A stretch of DNA of 64,000 bases from Saprospiraceae bacterium (GCA_022448955.1 JAKVCU010000067.1:1-64000), one strand, 5' to 3'; positions 18,931 through 27,461 are shown, counted from the first letter of the stretch. Made by a program: numbers and translations. The notes: a model not told the origin generated them from the sequence alone.

Positions 18931-20451
18931 ATGACAGCATTAACGATTATTTTATGTCTTATACTCCTTGTAGTAATTATCGTTCAGATTGGTAAAGTTA
19001 CTGAGCTTGCTGCAAAAATACGTGGTGAAGAAGAAGTTCAGGAACGTTCTAATAGAACCCAAGCATCTTACATGATGATCTTTATGGTTGTCTTCTTAGT
19101 TGCTTCTGTTGTGTCGGCATATTACTACAAAAATTGGATGTTGGGGTATGGCCCTCATGCTGCAGCATCGCAACATGGCGGTTCTCTTGATTATCTTTTT
19201 GACATTACCTTATTCTTTACAGGTATTGTATTTATTGTTACTCAAGTACTTCTTTTCTACTTTGCTTGGAAATACAAATCGCAGAAAGGACGGGTAGCAA
19301 AGTTCGTTCCTCATGATAACCGTCTAGAGGTAATTTGGACGATCATTCCTGCCGTTGTAATGACATTCTTAGTAGTGGGTGGTCTGGATGTATGGAATGA
19401 AGTAATGGCTGATATCCCAGAAGATTATGTTTCTAAGTTGGTTCCAGAAGCTGAAAACGAGTATATTGAGATTGAAGGTACCGGTTATCAGTTCGCTTGG
19501 CACCTCCGTTATCCTGGTCCTGATGGCAAATTAGGGACACGTAACTTCAGAAAGATTGATGCGACGAACCCACTGGGCCAAGTTTGGACGGATGAAAAGA
19601 ATATAGATGATTTTCATCCAAGTGAGATTGTTTTGCCTGTTGGTAAAAAAGTGCGCGTACGTATCACTGCTCGTGACGTGCTGCATAACTTCTATTTACC
19701 ACACTTTCGTGTAAAAATGGATGCGATCCCTGGCCTTCCAACTTACTTTGTATTCACTCCAGAAAAAACGACAGAAGAGTATCGTCAATCATTGAGAGAA
19801 TATCCAGAATACCAGCAACCAGATCCAGAAGACCCAGAAAAGCAACTTTGGGAAACTTTCGACTATGAGTTAGCATGTGCAGAACTTTGTGGTAGTGGTC
19901 ACTTCTCAATGCGTCGTGTGGTGCGTATTGTTTCCATGGAAGAATACAAAGCTTGGTTAGAAAATCAACAATCTTATTATCTAAGTTCTATCCGTGGTTC
20001 TGATAGTGATCCATTTAAAGATCAATTACTGGATTTCGAAATTAGCGAGCGTAAGCAAGAGTTTGATGATGCACTTGAGCAGGCGCTTAGTGCAGTTGAA
20101 CAGAATGCCAAAACCATTCAGTTTAACTATGTTAACTTTGAAGAGGGTTCCGCAGATTTGACGTCATTGTCGAAATATGAATTAGACAACTTAGTTGAAG
20201 CTTTAAATAAATATGATAATATGACATTAGAATTAGCAGGCCATACGGATAATACAGGTGATCCTGACTCTAATATGGCGCTTTCTGATGATCGAGCTAC
20301 AGCTGTTTATAACTACTTAACATCTAAAGGTATCAGTGATAATCGCCTTACACATCTTGGTTATGGGCAGACTAGACCAGTAGATACCAATGATACCGAT
20401 GCAGGTAGAGAGAAAAACAGACGAACAGAATTTAAAATCCTAACTCAGTAA
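18931..20451 (+). CDS. coxB: Cytochrome c oxidase subunit II fused to a C-terminal OmpA domain
   Basis: 506 residues. The N-terminal region has two extra helices (1-20, 47-65), then the two COX2 helices (about 90-113 and 135-155). The CuA domain carries His252 in LHNFYLPHF and Cys316, Cys320, His324 and Met327 in CAELCGSGHFSM. After a linker with a coiled-coil look (about 340-395) there is a full OmpA-type peptidoglycan-binding domain (396-506). It has LELAGHTDNTGDP, then LSDDRATAVYNYL, then LGYGQTRPV and EKNRRTEFKI, including the Asp440/Arg455 pair that binds diaminopimelate in this family. The frame is continuous with no stop or repeat. The CuA side faces the periplasm, so the fused domain could reach the cell wall. 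A TAAATTTG -7-like box lies at 18881-18888. Confidence 0.92.
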   Translation: MTALTIILCLILLVVIIVQIGKVTELAAKIRGEEEVQERSNRTQASYMMIFMVVFLVASVVSAYYYKNWMLGYGPHAAASQHGGSLDYLFDITLFFTGIVFIVTQVLLFYFAWKYKSQKGRVAKFVPHDNRLEVIWTIIPAVVMTFLVVGGLDVWNEVMADIPEDYVSKLVPEAENEYIEIEGTGYQFAWHLRYPGPDGKLGTRNFRKIDATNPLGQVWTDEKNIDDFHPSEIVLPVGKKVRVRITARDVLHNFYLPHFRVKMDAIPGLPTYFVFTPEKTTEEYRQSLREYPEYQQPDPEDPEKQLWETFDYELACAELCGSGHFSMRRVVRIVSMEEYKAWLENQQSYYLSSIRGSDSDPFKDQLLDFEISERKQEFDDALEQALSAVEQNAKTIQFNYVNFEEGSADLTSLSKYELDNLVEALNKYDNMTLELAGHTDNTGDPDSNMALSDDRATAVYNYLTSKGISDNRLTHLGYGQTRPVDTNDTDAGREKNRRTEFKILTQ

Positions 20452-20511
20452 AATAAATTAAGATCATCGCAATTCTATATTGGATTGTAAAAAGTTAAAT
20501 ATATTCAGCGA

Positions 20512-22368
20512 ATGAATGATGTAGTAACAACAACGACTTATGATGAAGATGTGTTGATTCAGGAGCTTGGCTATGATGATCATTTTCATGACCATCATCA
20601 CGGTGACAAGTATCAGTCCAACTTTATCATGCATTACATTTTTAGCATGGACCACAAGATCATTGCACGCCAGTTTTTGATTACTGGTATGTTTTGGGCG
20701 GTCATTGGTGGTTTGATGTCTTTAGTATTTCGTTTACAATTAGGCTTTCCAGAAGAAAGTATGGCTTGGTTAAAGCCTGTTCTTGGAAAGTGGATCGTAT
20801 TAAATGATGCTGGTATCGGTACATTAGCTCCAGAGTTTTATTATGCTCTGGTGACGATGCATGGTACAATTATCGTATTCTTTGTACTGACTGCAGGTCT
20901 AAGTGGTACATTCAGTAATCTCTTAATTCCATTACAGATTGGTGCGCGAGATATGGCATCGCCTTTCCTTAATATGCTTTCCTATTGGTTCTTCTTTTTG
21001 GCAGGTGTTGTAATGTTTGCATCGCTGTTCTTGAGTACTGGACCGTTTTCTGGTGGTTGGACGGCTTATCCTCCTTTAAGTGCACTACCTCAGGCCTCCA
21101 CAGGCTCTGGTGCTGGTATGACTTTATGGGTAACAAGCTTAGTATTCTTTGTTGTTTCTGTCTTACTGGGTGGTGTTAACTACATCACAACGGTATTGAA
21201 TATGCGTACAAAGGGTATGACGATGTGGCGTATGCCGTTGACGATTTGGGCCTTCTTTATTACCGCTATTATAGGTCTTTTATCTTTCCCTGTATTGGTA
21301 TCCGGTTTATTGATGGTAATGATGGATAGAGGTCTAGGTACTTCATTCTTCCTTAGTGAAATCTTTATTGGGGGTCAAGCATTAGAACATGTTGGTGGTA
21401 GTCCAATACTCTATCAGCACTTGTTCTGGTTCTTAGGGCACCCTGAAGTATATATTATTATTTTGCCAGCTATGGGTATTGTGTCAGAAGTTTTATCTGT
21501 ACATGCGCGTAAGCCGATCTTTGGTTATAAAGCCATGGTTTACTCCATCTTGGCAATTGCATTCTTATCATTTATTGTTTGGGCTCACCACATGTTTATG
21601 TCAGGTGTAAACCCATTCATCTCTAACTTCTTCGTAATCTTTACCCTGATTATTGCAGTACCATCTGCAGTAAAAGTATTTAACTGGATTACGACACTAT
21701 ATGGTGGTAATATCAGATTCAACTCTGCGAACTTGTTCGCTATCGGTTTCGTTTCGATGTTTATCTCTGGTGGTTTGACAGGTATCTTCTTAGGTAACTC
21801 TGCTATCGACATCCAATTGCACGATACTTACTTCGTAGTGGCTCACTTCCACATCGTAATGGGTATTGCGGCATTCTTCGGTATGTATGCCGGTGTCTAT
21901 CACTGGTTCCCTAAGATGTTTGGTCGTTTTATGAACGAAACCTTGGGTAAAATCCACTTCTGGGTAACAATGATTGGTGCTTACGCAATCTTCTGGCCAA
22001 TGCACTATATTGGTATGGCAGGTGTACCTCGTCGTTACTACAGCTTTGATAGCTTCCAAGCATTTTCTCATTTCTCTGAATTAAACCAATTCATCACTAT
22101 TGCAGCAATCATTGTATTCGCAGCACAGGTGTTAATGGTAATTAACTTCTTCTACAGCATCTGGAGAGGAAAAGTCGTAACAGAGAAAAATCCATGGGGT
22201 GCAAGTACACTAGAATGGACAACACCCATCAACGCTGGTCACGGTAACTGGGAAGGAAATATCCCTGCTGTTCAACGTTGGCCTTATGATTATGGTAAAG
22301 ATGGTAAGGAATTCATTCCTCAAATCGTACCATTAGCAGAAGGTGAAAAAGATGGTGGTGACCATTAA
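20512..22368 (+). CDS. coxA: Cytochrome c oxidase subunit I
   Basis: 618 residues, twelve or so helices. Metal ligands are recognisable: MHGTIIVFF (haem a His), FLGHPEVYIIILP (CuB His and cross-linked Tyr, with the Glu of A1-type D-channel enzymes), WAHHMFMSG (two CuB His) and HDTYFVVAHFHIVMG (haem a3 and haem a His). The N-terminal 35 residues are unusually rich in Asp and His (DDHFHDHHHG). It reduces O2 to water and pumps protons. In operon with coxB, 60 bases apart. Confidence 0.96.
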   Translation: MNDVVTTTTYDEDVLIQELGYDDHFHDHHHGDKYQSNFIMHYIFSMDHKIIARQFLITGMFWAVIGGLMSLVFRLQLGFPEESMAWLKPVLGKWIVLNDAGIGTLAPEFYYALVTMHGTIIVFFVLTAGLSGTFSNLLIPLQIGARDMASPFLNMLSYWFFFLAGVVMFASLFLSTGPFSGGWTAYPPLSALPQASTGSGAGMTLWVTSLVFFVVSVLLGGVNYITTVLNMRTKGMTMWRMPLTIWAFFITAIIGLLSFPVLVSGLLMVMMDRGLGTSFFLSEIFIGGQALEHVGGSPILYQHLFWFLGHPEVYIIILPAMGIVSEVLSVHARKPIFGYKAMVYSILAIAFLSFIVWAHHMFMSGVNPFISNFFVIFTLIIAVPSAVKVFNWITTLYGGNIRFNSANLFAIGFVSMFISGGLTGIFLGNSAIDIQLHDTYFVVAHFHIVMGIAAFFGMYAGVYHWFPKMFGRFMNETLGKIHFWVTMIGAYAIFWPMHYIGMAGVPRRYYSFDSFQAFSHFSELNQFITIAAIIVFAAQVLMVINFFYSIWRGKVVTEKNPWGASTLEWTTPINAGHGNWEGNIPAVQRWPYDYGKDGKEFIPQIVPLAEGEKDGGDH

Positions 22369-22405
22369 GATTTTTGATTAAAATCGCTGTTATATAAACT
22401 TATTG

Positions 22406-22446
22406 AAGGAGGTTGTCAAAGTGATGAACACAATGATAGCCTCCTT
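22406..22446 (+). promoter_or_regulatory. Intercistronic hairpin between coxA and ctaB
   Basis: AAGGAGG (22406-22412) pairs with CCTCCTT (22440-22446), and the stem can be extended inward with G-U pairs. A short TTT follows. It may be a partial terminator that lowers expression of the downstream assembly genes relative to coxBA. Confidence 0.45.
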
Positions 22447-22473
22447 TAAAATAACGGATAAAGAATACCAAAA

Positions 22474-23370
22474 GTGGCTTTAAGAACGATAGAAGGTAAG
22501 TGGACACAGATATTGATGCAGAGATTGAAGGATTTTCAATTGCTAGTCAAACTTAGGCTATCATTGACCGTCGTTTTTTCTTCTGTTATGGCGTTTTTGA
22601 TTGCATCGAGTGGAAGTATCGAATGGCAGCATATTTTTATATTAGGTTTAGGAGGTTTCTTGGTAACAGGAGCTGCAAATATTTTAAACGAAGTACTCGA
22701 AAAGGACTTTGATAAACTCATGAAACGAACGGCTGACCGCCCGCTTGCTGCCGGTAGAATGCAAGTCGCTGATGCGGTAATGGCTGCTGGTTTTATGAGT
22801 ATGTCCGGAATTACATTGCTTGCTTTGTTTAATCCATGGACGGCTTTTCTGGGAATGTTATCTCTGGTAACTTATTCCTTTGTCTATACACCGATGAAAC
22901 GCATTTCTCCCACTGCAGTGGTAGTAGGAGCTATTCCTGGTGCATTACCAACCTTAATCGGGTGTGTGGCGGCACAAGGAGAATTGACTTTATTAGGCTG
23001 GTCTTTATTTGCTATCCAGTTCTTATGGCAATTTCCACATTTCTGGTCAATTGGTTGGTTAGGATTTGAAGACTACAAAAAAGCAGGTTATAAACTATTT
23101 CCCGAGAAAGATGGAAAACAGGACACAAGCCCTGCATTACAAGCTTTTGTATATGCTCTATTGTTGATTCCTACTGGTTTATTACCTTATTATCTTGGAG
23201 CAAGTGGCATCGTATCGGCTATTTTAGTAGGTATAATGAGCGTAGCTTATGCTTGGTTTGCTTTGGGATTCTACAGACAAAACGATCGAAAATCGGCTTT
23301 ACAATTGATGTTTTTCTCTTTTATTTTTATTCCAGTATCGTTAATTGTATTGTACATCGATAAATTATAA
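22474..23370 (+). CDS. ctaB: Protohaem IX farnesyltransferase (haem O synthase)
   Basis: 298 residues with a GTG start. An ATG 14 codons later (22516, MQRLKDFQL) fits the usual family N-terminus better and may be the true start. UbiA-type prenyltransferase with about eight helices and the Asp-rich prenyl-diphosphate motif in NEVLEKDFDKLMKRTADRPL, followed by YTPMKRISPTAVVVGAIPGA. It makes haem O for the oxidase. Placed between coxA and the subunit III genes, as in many Bacteroidota. Confidence 0.93.
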   Translation: MALRTIEGKWTQILMQRLKDFQLLVKLRLSLTVVFSSVMAFLIASSGSIEWQHIFILGLGGFLVTGAANILNEVLEKDFDKLMKRTADRPLAAGRMQVADAVMAAGFMSMSGITLLALFNPWTAFLGMLSLVTYSFVYTPMKRISPTAVVVGAIPGALPTLIGCVAAQGELTLLGWSLFAIQFLWQFPHFWSIGWLGFEDYKKAGYKLFPEKDGKQDTSPALQAFVYALLLIPTGLLPYYLGASGIVSAILVGIMSVAYAWFALGFYRQNDRKSALQLMFFSFIFIPVSLIVLYIDKL

Positions 23371-23375
23371 ATATT

Positions 23376-23960
23376 ATGAATGCAGGTGCAGTGACAGAAA
23401 TTAGAAATTCAAGAAGTAAAATCCATCCTAAGCAGTTTGCCTTGTTAATAGCATGTGCCAGTATTATGATGATGTTTGCTGCTTGGACTAGTGCCTACAT
23501 TGTTCGTCAGGCAGCAGGTAATTGGCTGGAGTTTAGGATGCCTGATTTGTTCTTTGTAAGCACTGCTGTAATCTTATTGAGTAGCCTTAGCTTACATTCT
23601 TCATATATCTCTTTTAAAAGAGGAAATGAACAAATGTATAAATTGCTACTTGTGACAACCTTTATTTTGGGTATTGCTTTCCTAGTATTACAATACATGG
23701 GATGGCAAGCTATGATCGAAATTGGCGTACCATTAAAAACTAATCCTTCAGGGGATTTTGTATATATGATTTCAGGGGCACATGCCCTACATATTCTAGG
23801 AGGAATTGCTGTGTTAATTGTTGCAATGCTTCATGCATTTATTCTGAAGTTTAATCCAACCCCAGCAAGAAAACTCCGCTTTGAATTGACATTAACTTAT
23901 TGGCATTTCGTAGATTTGCTGTGGGTTTATTTATTGTTATTTTTGACCCTTCAAGGTTAA
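23376..23960 (+). CDS. Cytochrome c oxidase subunit III, first copy
   Basis: 194 residues, five hydrophobic segments, short form lacking the first two helices of the mitochondrial type. Family motifs: MISGAHALHILGGIAVLIV and LTYWHFVDLLWVYLLLFL. Only 5 bases separate it from ctaB. It is the first of two subunit III-type genes in a row. Confidence 0.9.
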   Translation: MNAGAVTEIRNSRSKIHPKQFALLIACASIMMMFAAWTSAYIVRQAAGNWLEFRMPDLFFVSTAVILLSSLSLHSSYISFKRGNEQMYKLLLVTTFILGIAFLVLQYMGWQAMIEIGVPLKTNPSGDFVYMISGAHALHILGGIAVLIVAMLHAFILKFNPTPARKLRFELTLTYWHFVDLLWVYLLLFLTLQG

Positions 23961-24016
23961 AATAAACTATAGAGACAAATAAAAAATATTAGCCTAACAA
24001 AAAATTGTGATTACTG

Positions 24017-24862
24017 ATGGCAACGGAAACAGTTATGGAGCATGATGTAGACAAGCACGATGATGGTGGTAATGCGTGGTCAGGAGCCAAGTCGCCTTTT
24101 AAGGCCAGTTACGGCAAACTGATGATGTGGTATTTCCTTTTATCGGATGCATTTACATTTGCAGGATTTCTTATCGCATATGGTGCTATACGTTTTAGTA
24201 GTCCAACTTGGCCAGTTCCAGATTTTGTATTCTCGACAGCGCCCTTTGGAGTTCATGACGCACCACTTATTTTCGTTACAATTATGTCTTTCTTATTGAT
24301 CATCTCTTCCGTTACAATGGTGAGAGCAGTACAAGAAGGGCATCGTGAAAATAAGAATGGCGTAGTATTTTGGATGCTTTTGACCATTGTAGGAGGAGCT
24401 GGATTCCTCGGTTGCCAAGCATGGGAATGGAATAATCTGATTGGAACAGAGCACATGACTGTAAACACCAACCCTTTTGGTAGTCATGAGTTTGCTGGTG
24501 AATATTTAGACGAAAAAGGAGGTTCTTTCGATGCAGGTGATAGTTACCTAATTCACGGACATACAGCTGAAAATGGAGAATTCCAATGGGATCAGCGCCC
24601 CGTACGTTATGAAACTGGTGAAACTACTGTAGAACAGTTTGGTCCAAAATCATTCGGTGCATTATTCTTCTTTATTACTGGTTTCCATGGGTTCCACGTA
24701 TTCTCAGGTGTTGTTTTCTTATTGATCATTTGTATCAATGTTGGAAGTGGACTGTATGTCGAAAGAAAAAATGGCTACGAAATGGTAGAAAAGATTGGAT
24801 TATATTGGCACTTTGTCGATTTAGTCTGGGTATTTGTATTCTTAGTGTTCTACCTTTTGTAA
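24017..24862 (+). CDS. Cytochrome c oxidase subunit III, second copy with hydrophilic insert
   Basis: 281 residues. Motifs FITGFHGFHVFSGVVFLL and LYWHFVDLVWVFVFLVFYLL identify subunit III. Compared with the preceding 194-residue copy it has a hydrophilic insert of about 65-75 residues (about 145-215, rich in Gly, Glu, His and Phe) between two helices. Paired subunit III genes are seen in Bacteroidota cox operons; the two may form one unit. Confidence 0.9.
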   Translation: MATETVMEHDVDKHDDGGNAWSGAKSPFKASYGKLMMWYFLLSDAFTFAGFLIAYGAIRFSSPTWPVPDFVFSTAPFGVHDAPLIFVTIMSFLLIISSVTMVRAVQEGHRENKNGVVFWMLLTIVGGAGFLGCQAWEWNNLIGTEHMTVNTNPFGSHEFAGEYLDEKGGSFDAGDSYLIHGHTAENGEFQWDQRPVRYETGETTVEQFGPKSFGALFFFITGFHGFHVFSGVVFLLIICINVGSGLYVERKNGYEMVEKIGLYWHFVDLVWVFVFLVFYLL

Positions 24863-24896
24863 TCCAAATTTATAAACAAACATAATTTAGCTAGTC

Positions 24897-25316
24897 ATGG
24901 CAAATGTATCATACGAAGAATCCATCAAGAAAGTATATTGGGGATTGACTTTATTGGCTATCGTTACGCTTGTGGAGGTTGGTGTATCTCTATTGGGTAA
25001 AGGCCATATTATCTCTGGGGCTGAAGATATGATGTGGTTGGTATACCTTACAGGCTTAATCATCATCGTTCTTTCGATATACAAAGCATACTTCATTATT
25101 TACGAATTTATGCATATGCGGTATGAGGTGAAAGGGCTCGCTGTCAGTGTACTCTTACCTACAGCCTTATTAATCTGGGCGATCATTGCTTTTTTCCAAG
25201 AAGGAGATTCTTGGAAAAATCGTCGCCAACAAATTAAGGAGAAAAACCAAGAGAAAATCGATCCACAAGGCATGTATGATGATAGTGATGTTATCCGCCT
25301 TGATGAACTTGGATAA
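24897..25316 (+). CDS. Cytochrome c oxidase subunit IV (prokaryotic type)
   Basis: 139 residues, three helices (about 14-36, 44-68, 80-100) followed by a charged Lys/Glu/Arg tail. The size, topology and position after subunit III match the small CoxD/CtaF-type subunit. It ends the structural genes and is followed by a terminator. Confidence 0.82.
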   Translation: MANVSYEESIKKVYWGLTLLAIVTLVEVGVSLLGKGHIISGAEDMMWLVYLTGLIIIVLSIYKAYFIIYEFMHMRYEVKGLAVSVLLPTALLIWAIIAFFQEGDSWKNRRQQIKEKNQEKIDPQGMYDDSDVIRLDELG

Positions 25317-25337
25317 TCTTTCATTAACGATAAAAGA

Positions 25338-25370
25338 AAAAGGTGAGAAAGTAAATTTCTCGCCTTTTTT
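25338..25370 (+). terminator. Terminator after the cox structural genes
   Basis: Stem AAAGGTGAGAAA / TTTCTCGCCTTT (one G-U pair) with a 4-base loop and a TTTTTT tail, starting 22 bases after the stop codon of the subunit IV gene. Confidence 0.8.
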
Positions 25371-25530
25371 AGTATTTCCCGAAAGGAGACCCACTTCAAT
25401 TCAAAATAGTGTAAAGCAAAAAATAGAATAGAAATAGGCTATCGTCCCATCTTTTTTGGGGTTTTCTTTTCACTTTACACAAAGCTGATTAAAATTCCTA
25501 AACTAACTCCTTTTATCCCTGTTTTCTTAC

Positions 25531-25717
25531 TGAAGTTGTTTAAAAAGTATGTTGCCAATCTAGAATAATAGCTTGAGTGCTAAGACAAAGCCCTTTTTGA
25601 GTTGCATAGTTTTAGTTACGAGACGAACAAAACCTGCCCGTCCGGCAGGCGGGACTAAAATATTTGCTGCTCAATGTACTGTTCGTAGGTGGTATGGTAT
25701 AGTTTTAAACAACTTCA
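25531..25717. repeat. MITE-like element with 15-bp terminal inverted repeats
   Basis: TGAAGTTGTTTAAAA (25531-25545) is repeated perfectly in inverted orientation at 25703-25717, bounding 187 bp. Inside are a second inverted pair, ACGAACA and TGTTCGT, and a GC-rich palindrome (CCTGCC / GGCAGG, 25633-25649). No coding capacity. A non-autonomous mobile element or a large foldable RNA are both possible. The right arm ends 19 bases before the SCO-like start codon. Confidence 0.5.
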
Positions 25718-25735
25718 CTGTTTAAATTTATAGGT

Positions 25736-26386
25736 ATGAATACACAGAAAAAGAAATTTCCTATTCTAAAAATGTTAGCATTATTTATGATGCTAGTCGT
25801 CTTACCAGCAGGATCATGGTATTATCTAAAGCAAGGGTATGAATATCGTAAGGCTTCTTTGGATAAGTTGCAAGAATTAGGGACTGCACCTTCCTTCTCT
25901 TTTGTTAATTATGACAGTACTATAATCAATTCTGAGGATTTAGAAGGTAATGTAGTAATAGCTGGAGTATTTGATTATAAAAATGGCTTAGAAGAGGATT
26001 TAAAGGCTAAAATTGGCAAATTATTTACACAGTTTAATAGAAGAGAAGAATTCTATATGATTGTGCACCTAAATGGGGTATCCGATAGTACCGTTCAGCA
26101 AGTAGGAGAAACATTGGTCGAGGATTATAACTTTGAGTTTCCCGAACGTTTTTATCTCACTAGTGGTACCACAGAATTTGCATGGAATACCTACAAAATT
26201 CCAGCGAGCAAAGAGGAACTGAATAGTAAGAATATGTTGGTTTTGATAGATGCCAAGCAAGAGGTGAGAAATTATTATAATTTAAATGACGAAGAAGAAA
26301 TTAAACTACTAGTGCATCATGTGACTATTGTACTTCCGAAAAAGCAAGAAAAGGATATCATTATTAAAAGAGATACTGAAAAATAA
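25736..26386 (+). CDS. SCO1/SenC-like thioredoxin-fold protein without cysteines
   Basis: 216 residues. One N-terminal membrane anchor (about 9-30), then a redoxin-type domain opening with GTAPSFSFVNYDSTIINSED and a strand GNVVIAGVF. This is where SCO proteins carry the copper-binding CxxxC. Here the segment reads FDYKNGLEE, and the whole protein contains no cysteine. A conserved-looking His pair, VHHVTIVLP, sits where SCO has its third copper ligand. Position (cox operon, before a DUF420 gene) supports SCO ancestry. Copper delivery by the normal mechanism is impossible, so it may be a chaperone or a degenerate subunit. Overlaps nothing; 6 bases to the next gene. Confidence 0.72.
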   Translation: MNTQKKKFPILKMLALFMMLVVLPAGSWYYLKQGYEYRKASLDKLQELGTAPSFSFVNYDSTIINSEDLEGNVVIAGVFDYKNGLEEDLKAKIGKLFTQFNRREEFYMIVHLNGVSDSTVQQVGETLVEDYNFEFPERFYLTSGTTEFAWNTYKIPASKEELNSKNMLVLIDAKQEVRNYYNLNDEEEIKLLVHHVTIVLPKKQEKDIIIKRDTEK

Positions 26387-26392
26387 TTAAAG

Positions 26393-26971
26393 ATGGAGGC
26401 CAATTTAAAACTAGAGAAAAAATTAAATGTAGCAGCTTGGATTGTCACTGGTGCTGTGCTTATCTTAGTAGGCCTGATGCGTCAGGTAAAAATTCCATTA
26501 CCAGATGGATGGGATTTTAGCTTTTTGCCACCATTTCATGCCACACTAAATGCATTAACAGCAGTTGTCTTAATCATTGCTTTTTATTTTATTAAACAGA
26601 AAAATGTAGAAGCACATCGCAAAGCAATTTTTGTGGCAATAGGATTGTCTGTATTGTTTTTATTGTCTTATGTCGCCTATCACTTTACCTCTCCAGAGGT
26701 GATTTTTGGCGATTTGAATGCGGATGGTGTATTGAACGATACAGAGCGAGTTGCTGTCGCCGGAATTCGTCCATTCTACCTTGTGTTATTAATTAGTCAT
26801 ATTACCTTAGCGGGATTGATCCTACCATTCATTTTACTTACTTTTATCAGAGCGTATACTAATCAGATAAACCGCCATCGTAAAATGGCAAGATGGGTAT
26901 TCCCCATTTGGTTGTATGTCGCTGTCACAGGGCCAATATGCTATTATATGCTAATGTCCTATTATCCTTAA
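26393..26971 (+). CDS. DUF420-family membrane protein, probable oxidase assembly factor
   Basis: 192 residues with five helices. Family traits are the LPPFHATLNALTAVVL helix, KQKNVEAHRKAIF, and LISHITLAGLILPF with conserved His. DUF420 proteins are regularly encoded beside SCO and are related to the CtaM-type assembly factors. The loop after helix 3 contains DLNADGVLNDTE, which matches a 12-residue EF-hand/dockerin calcium loop (D-x-N-x-D-G...E). I do not expect this motif in the family. Confidence 0.8.
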   Translation: MEANLKLEKKLNVAAWIVTGAVLILVGLMRQVKIPLPDGWDFSFLPPFHATLNALTAVVLIIAFYFIKQKNVEAHRKAIFVAIGLSVLFLLSYVAYHFTSPEVIFGDLNADGVLNDTERVAVAGIRPFYLVLLISHITLAGLILPFILLTFIRAYTNQINRHRKMARWVFPIWLYVAVTGPICYYMLMSYYP

Positions 26972-26986
26972 GTTAATTGAAGAGTT

Positions 26987-27259
26987 ATGCATAAATCATT
27001 AAAATCTATAGCCTTAATTGCCTTAATACTTGTCTTAATAACTGTATTCTCAGCGGATCTAGATGCACAGTGCCCCATGTGTAGAATGGCTGCTGAGAGT
27101 AACTTGAAAAACGGTGGTACCATGGGGCAAGGGCTAAATAATGGTATCTTGTATCTATTAGCTACGCCTTATCTTTTAATCGGTGGCCTAGCTTATTTTT
27201 GGTGGAGAAATCGTCGAAAGAATGTAGATGCAGAGAAGCAGGAAGCAGTCAGTGCTTAA
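26987..27259 (+). CDS. Small exported membrane protein with CxxC motif
   Basis: 90 residues. A signal-like N-terminus ends near LDAQ (about 29), directly followed by CPMCRMAAES. One helix follows (about 54-73), then a basic tail. Similar small CxxC proteins follow the DUF420 gene in Bacteroidota cox loci. The exposed cysteine pair could bind copper, an appealing complement to the cysteine-free SCO-like protein two genes upstream; this is inference. Confidence 0.75.
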   Translation: MHKSLKSIALIALILVLITVFSADLDAQCPMCRMAAESNLKNGGTMGQGLNNGILYLLATPYLLIGGLAYFWWRNRRKNVDAEKQEAVSA

Positions 27260-27282
27260 GAAAAAGTATTATTGGCGAACCT

Positions 27283-27328
27283 AAAAAGGAGAAAACACTC
27301 ATCATGAGTGCTTTCTCCTTTTTTTTTA
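27283..27328 (+). terminator. Terminator of the respiratory supercluster
   Basis: Long stem AAAGGAGAAAaCACTCA / TGAGTGcTTTCTCCTTT with a small loop, followed by eight T. It closes the SCO-DUF420-CxxC unit. Confidence 0.85.
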
Positions 27329-27461
27329 AAAAAAACATATGAAGAACTTTACTTTCTGCAGGGCTTTATCGTACTTGTCTGATCATTTAGTCTTATTCAA
27401 TTATCCATCAAAAAAATGAGGCGAACGAAAATGATCTCAGATTATTTAATGCCTTCTAATC

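Larger units (their letters stand above)
25317..25735. other. Intergenic region between cox subunit IV and the SCO-like gene
   Basis: About 420 bases without a gene. It holds the terminator just described and, in its second half, a MITE-like element. Because of the terminator, the three assembly-type genes downstream probably have their own promoter, which I could not pinpoint. Confidence 0.5.
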
